NCBI GenBank assembly: GCA_937998305.1
Contig: CALLDL010000120.1
Coordinates: 1-64,000, forward strand
Reading direction: 5' to 3'
Length of the DNA: 64,000 bases
Source of the DNA: an uncultured Desulfobacterales bacterium
GTDB taxonomy: Bacteria > Desulfobacterota > Desulfobacteria > Desulfobacterales > UBA11574
The position numbers and the translations under genes were made by a program. Under the pieces are notes generated by a model. It did no database searches and was not told where the DNA came from. It saw only the letters and a list, made by a program, of their open reading frames with translations. Position 1 is the stretch's first letter. Each line of letters opens with the position of its first letter. Positions 34,945 to 42,585 of the stretch are shown piece by piece.

Positions 34945-35487
34945 TTATTGGGTGTCCTTCACGCTTTTTCGCTTCATCCACCATCGAAGACCTAACAGTG
35001 AAAGCGCCCATCCTAAAAAAATGCTGTCGTCTATTTTTCCCATAATGAAATCCGGCATGAAAAAATAAACAGTAGCCCCAAAAAGAAAGCTGATGAACAA
35101 GGCGGTAGTATAACGCATCCAAGTGAAGATTCTAAAGAAAACCATAAACAGTAATGTCCAGAAAAGATAGAATACCGTGGTGGCTGTGACTCGGTACTTC
35201 ACGGGGATACTTTCTGATACTTTTGATAAGAAAAGGTGAAACCTTTTACTTGGCTTGTGGAGCCGGTAATGGAGGATCTCTTTCACCGTTATTGTTTCAT
35301 CGATGTAACGTCCTGCCGGTATAAGAAAATCGAGAGTTAACGGGAACCCTTGCTCATGGAGACGGTCGTTGGTCTGGCGAAAAGGAAGAGATAGGATCTT
35401 TCGAAATCCTGTGTAAAAGACGCTGATGATCGCTATCAAAGACACCAAAGAAAGCACTGTCCAGAGAATTTTAGCCCGTATAACCAT
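34945..35487 (-). CDS. Membrane protein upstream of the dynamin-like GTPase
   Basis: The 180-residue product has an N-terminal hydrophobic segment (about 7-27), an extracytoplasmic region of about 65 residues, and two or three further membrane segments (about 100-165), ending in a basic tail (RWWMKRKSVK). No family is recognised. The upstream position and shared strand suggest it works with the GTPase at 33400-34869, for example as a membrane anchor, but this is inference. Confidence 0.65.
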   Translation of the reverse strand: MVIRAKILWTVLSLVSLIAIISVFYTGFRKILSLPFRQTNDRLHEQGFPLTLDFLIPAGRYIDETITVKEILHYRLHKPSKRFHLFLSKVSESIPVKYRVTATTVFYLFWTLLFMVFFRIFTWMRYTTALFISFLFGATVYFFMPDFIMGKIDDSIFLGWALSLLGLRWWMKRKSVKDTQ

Positions 35488-35961
35488 CTATGTGCCCTGA
35501 CCTCCAGAGATAAAAATATAAGAACCTGCAGGGGCTTTGATTTTATATCTGAATCTTGCATATGAAAGCCTCCAACTCGTGCAAAATTCAGGTTATAGAA
35601 TCCGTTGGTTGAAAATAGTGAACAAATACTTGTCGTATACAAAATTCCAGTTAACCGTAATATCTAAAACCATTTATTTTAATGCTGACTTGTCTCAAAG
35701 CTACCAGAGGCGATCCAAGGTGTCAACTGACACTTTTGGGTCCGGCTGAAAAACTATGGCCATGCAGATATTGATTTTGCCAATCATAATCCGCCCAACT
35801 ATTTGCATTATCAATTTTACTTATCGTTTATCATTATATTATAGATTCATCACCTTAAATGAATTTTATTCGAAAAGATAAAAAAATAAGAATGGTTGAT
35901 TTTAAGAAAAAAATCGACGGTGTTTTTATAAAAGGTCCAACGTATCGTCGTCACTTTATTG
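35488..35961. other. Gene-free interval
   Basis: This stretch holds no convincing frame. It should contain divergent promoters for the membrane protein gene (minus) and the MauE-like gene (plus). GTGTCAACTGACAC near 35718 is a small palindrome. Nothing else is recognisable. Confidence 0.5.
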
Positions 35962-36510
35962 ATGGGAAGACAGCGTTCAATGAACGGTCAAGAAGCGGAA
36001 ACAATTAACGGCCGGAAAGAGGAAGGAATATTTGTCCTGATAAATTCTTTTCCGTCTCCCTTAATCTACCATTTGATTCGTATTTTGCTGAGTGTAATTT
36101 TTTTGTGGTCCGGCATTTCAAAGCTGATGGATCCTGCAGAATTTGCCGTAATTATAAATGGATATGGTTTAATGCCCGACGCTTGGATTCTGCCTCTGGC
36201 CATTGCCTTACTTTTGCTGGAAATGGTCTTCGGCTTGGGTCTATTATTGGATATCCGGGGATCTCTGGTCGTCATCACGGGTCTTTTAATGTTGTTTATT
36301 GCTATCCTTAGCTACGGCATCTGGTTGGGGCTCGATATCGACTGCGGCTGTTTCGGTCCTGAAGATCCGGAGGCCAAAGCCTTTCACGGACTTTGGTCGG
36401 CCCTTGTTCGGGATATCATAATGATGCTGGGAATTTTTTATCTTTATTACCATCGGTTTAACCAGATTGTTACTCCTAAACGGTTAAGAAATCTGTTTAA
36501 AATTAATTAA
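35962..36510 (+). CDS. MauE/DoxX-family membrane protein
   Basis: The 182-residue protein has four hydrophobic segments after about 30 polar residues. The motif WSGISKLMDP near residue 50 and DIDCGCFGPEDP near 132 is characteristic of MauE/DoxX-type proteins, where the CxC pair is thought to move electrons across the membrane to periplasmic redox partners. The start is uncertain (ATG at 35962 or 35980; no clear ribosome site). It lies 14 bases before the rhodanese gene, suggesting a sulfur-redox role for the pair. Confidence 0.75.
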   Translation: MGRQRSMNGQEAETINGRKEEGIFVLINSFPSPLIYHLIRILLSVIFLWSGISKLMDPAEFAVIINGYGLMPDAWILPLAIALLLLEMVFGLGLLLDIRGSLVVITGLLMLFIAILSYGIWLGLDIDCGCFGPEDPEAKAFHGLWSALVRDIIMMLGIFYLYYHRFNQIVTPKRLRNLFKIN

Positions 36511-36524
36511 AAGCAGGAGGATTA

Positions 36525-37058
36525 ATGATGCGAATCGGGAAAACTGTCTTTAGCCTTGTTGTTCTGGGATTGTTTGTGATAGGTCTGACAAGTCCGTCTT
36601 TGGCCAAAAACAAATTCGAAAAAGAAGTGGAGAAAGAACAGGACGCTGTAAAACTGGTCCGGGAAGTTCAGCGAGGAGGTTATGGCGTAATTACCACTAA
36701 AGAACTCAAGGATATGATCGATTCCGGCAAGGATGTTCTCATTGTTGATACCATGCCTTATGAGGCCAGCTATAAAAAAACACACATTCCCGGTGCCGAG
36801 CAGTTTTTATTTCCCATTCCTGAAATGAAAGAATGGAATACTAAGGAGACAGGCGGAAAGACCGTGGATGATTTCAAAGTGCTGCTGGGTCCGGACAAAA
36901 ACATAACTATTGTTGCCTATTGCGGGTTTGTCAAATGTACTCGGAGCCACAACGGGGCCATGTGGGCCGTAAAATTAGGCTACAAGAACGTGTTGCGTTT
37001 TCCGGGCGGCATTTTTGCCTGGAAAGGGGCCAGGTACCCGACAGAAAAAGCCAAATAA
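36525..37058 (+). CDS. Periplasmic rhodanese-like protein
   Basis: The 177-residue protein has a signal peptide (about 1-27, SLA cleavage) and a rhodanese domain with ITTKELKDMIDSGKDVLIVD near 58, HIPGAEQF near 87, and an active-site-like AYCGFVKCTRSHNGA loop near 130 in which the second cysteine occupies the catalytic position. Such proteins carry persulfide sulfur or selenium. Two adjacent ATGs (36525, 36528) follow AGGAGG. It sits between the MauE-like and C_GCAxxG_C_C genes upstream of selD. Confidence 0.85.
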   Translation: MMRIGKTVFSLVVLGLFVIGLTSPSLAKNKFEKEVEKEQDAVKLVREVQRGGYGVITTKELKDMIDSGKDVLIVDTMPYEASYKKTHIPGAEQFLFPIPEMKEWNTKETGGKTVDDFKVLLGPDKNITIVAYCGFVKCTRSHNGAMWAVKLGYKNVLRFPGGIFAWKGARYPTEKAK

Positions 37059-37164
37059 GGATTCATCTTCGAATGGAGCAACACCGCTCAATTTGAAGAT
37101 ATCCGTTTGTTGTTGTTTTGATACGAATTCTGAGCCGATCAGGGTTCAAGTGACATTATTTCTC

Positions 37165-37746
37165 ATGATACGATTAAATAAAGAAACTAAGTTGTTGGGT
37201 TATAATGGCGAAACGCTGATTAACAAAATCCGGCAGCGTACCGAGAACCTGTTCATGACTGGCCAACTGATGTGTTCCGAAGCAGTATTGACGGTATTGA
37301 ATCAAGGTCTCAAGGGGGGATTATCGCCGGAGATCGCCGTTCGTATTACTTCCGGCCTCCCTGAAGGATTTGGAAAAAGCGGCTGCACTTGCGGCGCATT
37401 AAGTGCCGGTGTTATTGCCCTTGGGTTGTTTCTGGGTCGCAACGGTCCCGGTATCCTGAACAACAGAACGGTTTACACCGCTTCCCGAGAACTCCACGAG
37501 CGGTTCAAAACAAAATTCGGCGCCACCTGCTGCCGGGTGCTGACAAAAAATATCGAAGTCGGTACGAAGAGCCATTTTAGATTTTGTGCTCGGTATGCCG
37601 GAGAAATTTCTGATCAGACCGCACGTATTGTCCTTGACCATGAGCCGGAGCGACTTGAACTGGCGGATTGGACGTATTTGAATCAAACAGATTCCAAAAT
37701 GAGCGCAAGGATCAAACAACTCACCAACATATTTCGATCAAAATAA
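37165..37746 (+). CDS. C_GCAxxG_C_C family protein
   Basis: The 193-residue product has the conserved cysteine pattern of the C_GCAxxG_C_C family: MCSEAVL near residue 37, KSGCTCGALSAG near 73, GATCCRVLT near 122 and a later FCARYAG. These are putative redox or metal-binding proteins, often encoded near selenium- or metal-related genes. ATG at 37165 is chosen because the longer frame runs into the rhodanese gene. The ribosome site is weak. selD follows after 137 bases. Confidence 0.75.
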   Translation: MIRLNKETKLLGYNGETLINKIRQRTENLFMTGQLMCSEAVLTVLNQGLKGGLSPEIAVRITSGLPEGFGKSGCTCGALSAGVIALGLFLGRNGPGILNNRTVYTASRELHERFKTKFGATCCRVLTKNIEVGTKSHFRFCARYAGEISDQTARIVLDHEPERLELADWTYLNQTDSKMSARIKQLTNIFRSK

Positions 37747-37883
37747 AACGCGTTTTTCCGGATCAGTCCATTTACTCCATCAAAACCGACAACGTGTTTT
37801 TTTAGCGAAAAAACCTTGACCGGCATTTAAAAGGGAAAGAATAATAAGGATAATCCAAATAAAAATTTAGGAGCATATAGACA

Positions 37884-38942
37884 GTGAAACTGAACTTTTT
37901 TAAAAAACCGACACTGCTGAGCCTTTCAAAAACCTGTGGTTGAGCCGCTAAAATCAACCCGGTCGGGCTTGGCAATTTGTTGGAGAATCTCCCGAAGAAT
38001 AAAGATCCGAACTTGCTGGTGGGCTATGAAACCAGTGATGATGCCGGCGTTTATCGATTGACTGATGATCTGGCCATAATAATGACGGCCGACTACATAA
38101 CACCGCCGGTGAACGACCCGTATATATACGGTCAAATAGCGGCAGCCAACGCCATCAGTGATGTCTACGCCATGGGCGGAAAACCCATCGCATGTCTCAA
38201 CCTGGTCAGTTTTCCCTCTAAAAAGCTGCCTCCGGAAGTCCTTCACCAAATCGTGGCCGGAGCTCTGAGTAAGATTACCGAAGCCGATGCTGTATTGGCG
38301 GGAGGGCATTCCGTGGAAGACGATGAACCCAAATTCGGTCTGGCGGTAACCGGGATCGTGCATCCTGACAAACTTTGGACCAACCAGGGTGCTCAACCCG
38401 GGGATGTGCTGATTCTGACCAAACCCGTCGGGAGCGGTGTTTTGTTTAACGCCAATTTAAAAAAATGGGTTTCCAAAGAGGCCATGGAGACCTGTTTGTC
38501 AATTCTCATAACGCTCAATCGAACCGCTGCTGAGGTTATGTCCGGTTTTGATATCCACGCCGCAACGGATGTCACTGGATTCGGATTGGCCGGGCACGGC
38601 TTTGAAATGGCCAAAGCATCCAGAGTGTGTTTGGAAATCAGTATCAAAGATCTGCCGATCATGGACGAGGCCCTGATGGTGTATAAAAAAGGAATGACCA
38701 CCGGCGTAAATGCTTACAATCGGCAAATGGTAGAACAACATTTGTGGCTTGAGACCGATTTATCCCCCTGGCACGAAGAAATCGTATTTGACCCACAAAC
38801 CAACGGTGGTTTGCTTGTGGCGGTAGCGGAGAACCAGGGAGAAAATCTCGTCAATGCCTTGCATGCCAAAGGAGTGACGGCTGCCAAAATCATCGGTGGT
38901 GTTCATGAACTTAAAGCGGGGATTCATTTGAAATTCAAGTAA
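37884..38942 (+). CDS. selD: Selenide, water dikinase, a selenoprotein with in-frame UGA
   Basis: SelD makes selenophosphate from selenide and ATP for Sec-tRNA and selenouridine. The conserved body (GYETSDDAGVY, MTADYITPPVNDPYIYG, ANAISDVYAMGGKP, LAGGHSVEDDEP, TDVTGFGLAGHG) is in one frame that continues upstream through a TGA at 37941-37943 to GTG at 37884, preceded by TAGGAG. The read-through N-terminus is SKTCG-U-AAKINP, exactly the SelD active-site motif (GGCxxK or GGUxxK). So the TGA most likely encodes selenocysteine at residue 20 of a 352-residue protein. Without read-through the enzyme would lack its active site. A hairpin follows the UGA. Confidence 0.9.
37944..37973 (+). promoter_or_regulatory. 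Putative bacterial SECIS hairpin in selD
   Basis: Twelve bases after the UGA, CAACCC at 37955-37960 pairs with GGG and TTG at 37965-37971 (one bulged C) around a GGTC loop; GCC at 37944 and GGC at 37971 can extend the base. A G-containing apical loop at this distance from UGA is what SelB recognises in known bacterial SECIS elements. Confidence 0.55.
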
Positions 38943-39095
38943 ATTAGATGCTGCTGTACCATTTTTACGATCTCGGTTGGCAATAATTATATACCCAAAA
39001 GTATCTTTCCATGTTTAATGAAAGAGGTCGATATCAGGATATGGATACTTTCCGTAAACTCAGATAGAAAAGAAATTTTTATACACCTATTAGAA

Positions 39096-39506
39096 CTACA
39101 GTCGTTCTATTTTTTCAGCGACGATTTTTGGCAAAGGGATTGCCTTCCAGGTGTGATCGATGGCAACGAAGGTAACGTTTCCCTCTGCCATCAACCGGGT
39201 TTCCGGCGGGCGGTAAAAGTGAAACTGAAAGACGATGGCCTTTTCTTTGATTTCTTTTATTGAAGTATGCATTTCAAGTAAATCGCCATAGTAGGCCGGG
39301 GCTATAAAACTGCAGTTGGCAGCCACTTTGGGCATGCCGTATTTTTCTTTTTTATTACGAAAGAAGGTTTCCGGAGGTATGTCGATATACCGGAGAAATT
39401 CTTCAATCCCCTGATGGAAATAGCGAAAATAGGCGACAAAATAAACAACACCATACGGATCAGTATCACCGAAGCGAACCTGTACTTTGGTTTTATGAAT
39501 GAGCAT
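39096..39506 (-). CDS. Acyl-CoA thioesterase, 4HBT/YbgC family
   Basis: The 136-residue hot-dog-fold protein has RFGDTDPYGVVYFVAYFRYFHQG at residues 11-33, with the catalytic Asp of the 4HBT family (DxDxxGVVYF). It would hydrolyse acyl-CoA thioesters in the cytoplasm. A good AGGAGG lies before ATG at 39506. It is divergent from the interrupted hydrolase gene at 39581. The substrate is not predictable. Confidence 0.85.
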   Translation of the reverse strand: MLIHKTKVQVRFGDTDPYGVVYFVAYFRYFHQGIEEFLRYIDIPPETFFRNKKEKYGMPKVAANCSFIAPAYYGDLLEMHTSIKEIKEKAIVFQFHFYRPPETRLMAEGNVTFVAIDHTWKAIPLPKIVAEKIERL

Positions 39507-39580
39507 GTCATACCTCCTGTGGGTGATGAAATAACTATTTCCTTGATAAAATTATTGGGTGTCCATAAATTAAAGGGGTC

Positions 39581-40480
39581 ATGATGCGATTTGTTAAATG
39601 TTTTTTTCTGATCTGCTTTTTTATTCTTATCGGCGCAAGCCAAACCCCCAGAGCTGCTGAAAACATCGATGTCGATCTGGTCAGATTGCAAACCGAAGAC
39701 GGCGTAAGGCTAACCGGTATTTTACGCCAGCCCCGTATGGCCAAAGCAAAAGCCTGCGTGGTGTTGATTCACGGTTACAGCGGCAACTTTTACTCAGGCA
39801 TTATGGGCTTTCTTCCAGAAACCCTGACAGATAGAGGATTTGCCACTTTGGCGCTCAACATGCGTGATCATGATCGGGGTCCTAAAAAAAACCGGTTTGA
39901 AGAAAACCGTTATAACATTGCGTTAGCCGTCGATAAAATGGCCTAGCTGGGTTATTATTCTATATTCCTTTACGGCCACAGTATGGGTACCAACCGGGTG
40001 CTATATTACATTGCAGCAACCCAGGATCCCAGAATTAAAGGCATACTTCTAACCGGTCCTCCGGGCAATCTTTTCGAGTGGAATATCAGTGTGTTCGGAC
40101 CTGAGACGGCAAACAGCGTCCTCCATCAGGCCCAGGACCTGGTGGCAAAAGGTAAAGGAGATCAATGGATGCTGATCAATCTGGGGCCTTTGGGCAAAGC
40201 GCTTTATACCGCCAATCATGTTGTAAGCCTCAGGGGCCCGAAAACCGTATCTGATCCCTACAAAAACATTTCCAGTATTTTTCAACCCATACTCGTTGTC
40301 CACGGCCTTGCTGATCGCCTGGCCAATCCCGATGTAGCTGACCGCCTCCGAAACAGTGCAACGCCTAAGACAAATGTTACGGTTGTTAAAATTCCCGGTG
40401 CCAACCACCGTTTCAGTAATCACCGAGAAAAACTTGCAAGCATTGTAACCCGATGGATGCTTGAGCATCTGAGTCACTAG
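39581..40480 (+). pseudogene. Alpha/beta hydrolase interrupted by an in-frame amber codon
   Basis: The frame encodes a signal peptide, LIHGYSGNF (oxyanion region, near residue 64) and TLALNMRDHDRG, stops at TAG (39944-39946, codon 122), and continues in the same frame with LGYYSIFLYGHSMGTNR (nucleophile elbow GHSMG), LVVHGLADRLANPD (acid) and PGANHRFSNH (catalytic His), to 40480. Together it is a complete secreted hydrolase of about 299 codons with a single amber. Ordinary use of TAG as a stop in nearby genes makes a nonsense mutation the simplest reading; suppression or pyrrolysine is possible but unsupported. Confidence 0.75.
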
Positions 40481-40486
40481 TTCGGG

Positions 40487-41062
40487 CTAATATGACTGTT
40501 CAAGATCGCTGATAAGATTTTTAATTTCTGATCTGTTTAATTTAAGTTTAACTTTTCCTCCGCCCGGATGTGCGAGACTTAACGTACAACCTTCGTTGCT
40601 TTTTATTACCGCCCATTTTTGTCCCTTTGGAAGTACAAGAGATTTGTCCAGCCAGTCGTCGGGACTGAACTCGGCAATCTGAATCAGAACACCAAAAGCA
40701 TCTTTGGGATGAATAAAGATCTCTTTCCAAAAGTCGCCGTATTCGTTATGCCCGAAATAAGGAATGTTGTGATCTTCGAGCTTTCGAATCGCATTTTGAA
40801 TATCCGGGGTTTGCAGGGAGATATGATGAAGGCCCCCGTTGTTATTTTTCTTTAGGAACTTTGTCAAAAAAGTTTTTTTCTCAAGTGGGGTTATAAGCTC
40901 GAGACGTGAAAGATCGCCAAATGAAAAAATCTGCCAATGATATTTCATATCATTATTTCGATCACCAGCACCGAAGACCGCCCCAAGTATGTCTTTAAAA
41001 AAATGGAGCGCTGCCGGATAATCTTTCACGGCGATTGAAATATGATCGATCCTTGAAATCAT
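40487..41062 (-). CDS. Methylmalonyl-CoA epimerase-like VOC protein
   Basis: The 191-residue product has two VOC beta-alpha-beta modules: RIDHISIAVKDYPAALHFF at the N-terminus (His metal ligand) and GGLHHISLQTPDI near 76, with FIHPKDAFGVLIQIAE near 117. This arrangement is that of methylmalonyl-CoA epimerase, which links propionyl-CoA to succinyl-CoA. The last 55 residues extend beyond the usual length. It lies 18 bases upstream of the inositol-phosphatase-like gene's end on the same strand order. Confidence 0.75.
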   Translation of the reverse strand: MISRIDHISIAVKDYPAALHFFKDILGAVFGAGDRNNDMKYHWQIFSFGDLSRLELITPLEKKTFLTKFLKKNNNGGLHHISLQTPDIQNAIRKLEDHNIPYFGHNEYGDFWKEIFIHPKDAFGVLIQIAEFSPDDWLDKSLVLPKGQKWAVIKSNEGCTLSLAHPGGGKVKLKLNRSEIKNLISDLEQSY

Positions 41063-41080
41063 TTTACATTTTTAAAAAGA

Positions 41081-41881
41081 TTAAGAAATCTCCTTTAGAC
41101 TGTTGCGAACTTGTGTATAAATGCCTGGGGCCATAACCAGAAGGCGGTCATTGATCTTTTGGCCGTCCAGATATTCATTGAGAAAAAAGTCGTTTCCATC
41201 TAACTTACAGATCTTTCCGCCTGCCGCCTCAAGAATAATACCGGCTGCAGCAAGATCCTGATACGATTCATTCTCAATTACAGCCGCTTCGGCGCGACCC
41301 GTTGCAACATAACAAATGTGAGCACCGGTGCACCCCAAATCGCGAATTTTCCCCGGAAATGTTGAACGATAACGTTGATGAAATCGTGAATACGTAAAAA
41401 GAAGGCTCTCGTCATTAATGTTTTTCTTGCTCGAAACGCGAATTTCCTTATCTCCCAAGAAAGCTTTTTGATCCGCCCGTGCGTGAAAAAGATCGCCGGT
41501 TGCCGGCATATAGAACACCCCGAAAATAGGCCAGAAATTTTCTATCAGTGCAAGGGAAGTTCCCCATATCGGAATTCCCGCCTGAAAATTGGCCACCCCA
41601 TCTAATGGATCATAAATCCAGATATATCGCTTTCCATCATGGGTGTAGTCTCTGTTCACCTGATTGTTTTTAAATACCTGATGTTCAGGAAAATGGTTGT
41701 CAAGTTGATCCTGAAAAAAATTCATTAAATGGGAATCCGCTTCTGTGACGAGCTCTTCATCAAATTTGATGCGACGATCTCCCTTACCATAATAGGAAAG
41801 TGCTTCCTCCCCGGAACGTCGAATCACTTCCACTGCGAACTGTGTTAAATCTTCAATCCCATGACGTTTAATTTCAGCCAC
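41081..41881 (-). CDS. Inositol monophosphatase family protein
   Basis: GTG at 41881 is preferred: AAGGGGG lies just upstream and homology begins there, while the longer frame would overlap the next gene. The 266-residue protein shows the FIG superfamily metal motifs DPLDGVANF near 89, EADSH near 47 and DLAAAGIILEAAGG near 205. Members hydrolyse inositol phosphate, fructose bisphosphate or 3'-phosphoadenosine 5'-phosphate. In a sulfate reducer the last is an attractive substrate, but the sequence does not decide. Confidence 0.8.
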   Translation of the reverse strand: MAEIKRHGIEDLTQFAVEVIRRSGEEALSYYGKGDRRIKFDEELVTEADSHLMNFFQDQLDNHFPEHQVFKNNQVNRDYTHDGKRYIWIYDPLDGVANFQAGIPIWGTSLALIENFWPIFGVFYMPATGDLFHARADQKAFLGDKEIRVSSKKNINDESLLFTYSRFHQRYRSTFPGKIRDLGCTGAHICYVATGRAEAAVIENESYQDLAAAGIILEAAGGKICKLDGNDFFLNEYLDGQKINDRLLVMAPGIYTQVRNSLKEIS

Positions 41882-41942
41882 CTTACCCCCTTGTTTGGTC
41901 GTATCCGCGGGTCGAAACTTATTGTGGATGGCAATAAATGTG

Positions 41943-42245
41943 TTAAAATTCGCCCAGCGGTCGTTTGAATGTAAAATCGCCAGGTTCTTTGACCAATTTT
42001 TGGGATGCCTGTTTGGTATTTCCACCTATAGCTGAAAAGGGAAGGGATACAATAAAGACGGCAAAACCCAAAACGGTTGCGACGATTCCCAAAGGCCTGA
42101 CAAGAAGAAGATCAGCGGTCATTAGGGCGCCGCTGTTTTCCTCATCTAGCGTCTGTCCTTGTGCAAGGACAGACGTTCCGAATGGGATAAAAACAAGGGT
42201 TATAATTAACAATAGCACCGTGGATTGTTTTGTAATTTTATTCAT
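41943..42245 (-). CDS. Small exported membrane protein, function unknown
   Basis: The 100-residue protein has a signal peptide (1-28, VLA cleavage), a second hydrophobic segment (about 52-72) and a C-terminal KRPLGEF. ATG at 42245 has a strong AGGAGG. This size and layout recur in proteobacterial hypothetical proteins, but no role is known to me. It precedes the inositol-phosphatase-like gene on the same strand. Confidence 0.65.
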   Translation of the reverse strand: MNKITKQSTVLLLIITLVFIPFGTSVLAQGQTLDEENSGALMTADLLLVRPLGIVATVLGFAVFIVSLPFSAIGGNTKQASQKLVKEPGDFTFKRPLGEF

Positions 42246-42585
42246 GATTTCCTCCTTTAGGTTGGTTTGCTATCTATTAAAATGTTTCTTTATTAAAGTC
42301 GGTGCTTGAAACGTTCCGGTACGGACCGTTTGGGCATGAATGTTTTGGGCGTTTGAATAAGCCAAGGTCTTTAAAACAGGGTTGTTCATGACTGATTTAG
42401 AGATGGTTGAAAAACATTTGTATTAAGGCTATAGTGTTCAAAAGAAAATATTTAAGAAAAATCTAATTTTCACAGACAGTTTGCATATTACAGATTAGAA
42501 AAAAGCTGATGAAGTGTCAAGAAAAAAGCCTTCATCTCACATCGGTTTTGCTGCTTATAAAAGGAATTCAGACGGACTGAAAGAA
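42246..42585. other. Divergent intergenic region before priA
   Basis: No gene is seen. It should hold the promoters of the exported protein (minus) and priA (plus). I find no clear operator or riboswitch. Confidence 0.5.

Noticed and set aside
35537-35749. 70-codon frame in the gap before the MauE-like gene
   Set aside because: No ribosome site, no recognisable features, overlaps the upstream gene's promoter region.
39944-39946. Pyrrolysine codon in the hydrolase
   Set aside because: Several neighbouring genes (korA, mqnP, miaA, nadE) end normally in TAG, and no pyl gene is in the window; kept only as a low-level possibility.
41882-42025. Longer start of the inositol-phosphatase-like gene
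   Set aside because: It would overlap the exported-protein gene and has no homology; GTG at 41881 has a strong ribosome site.
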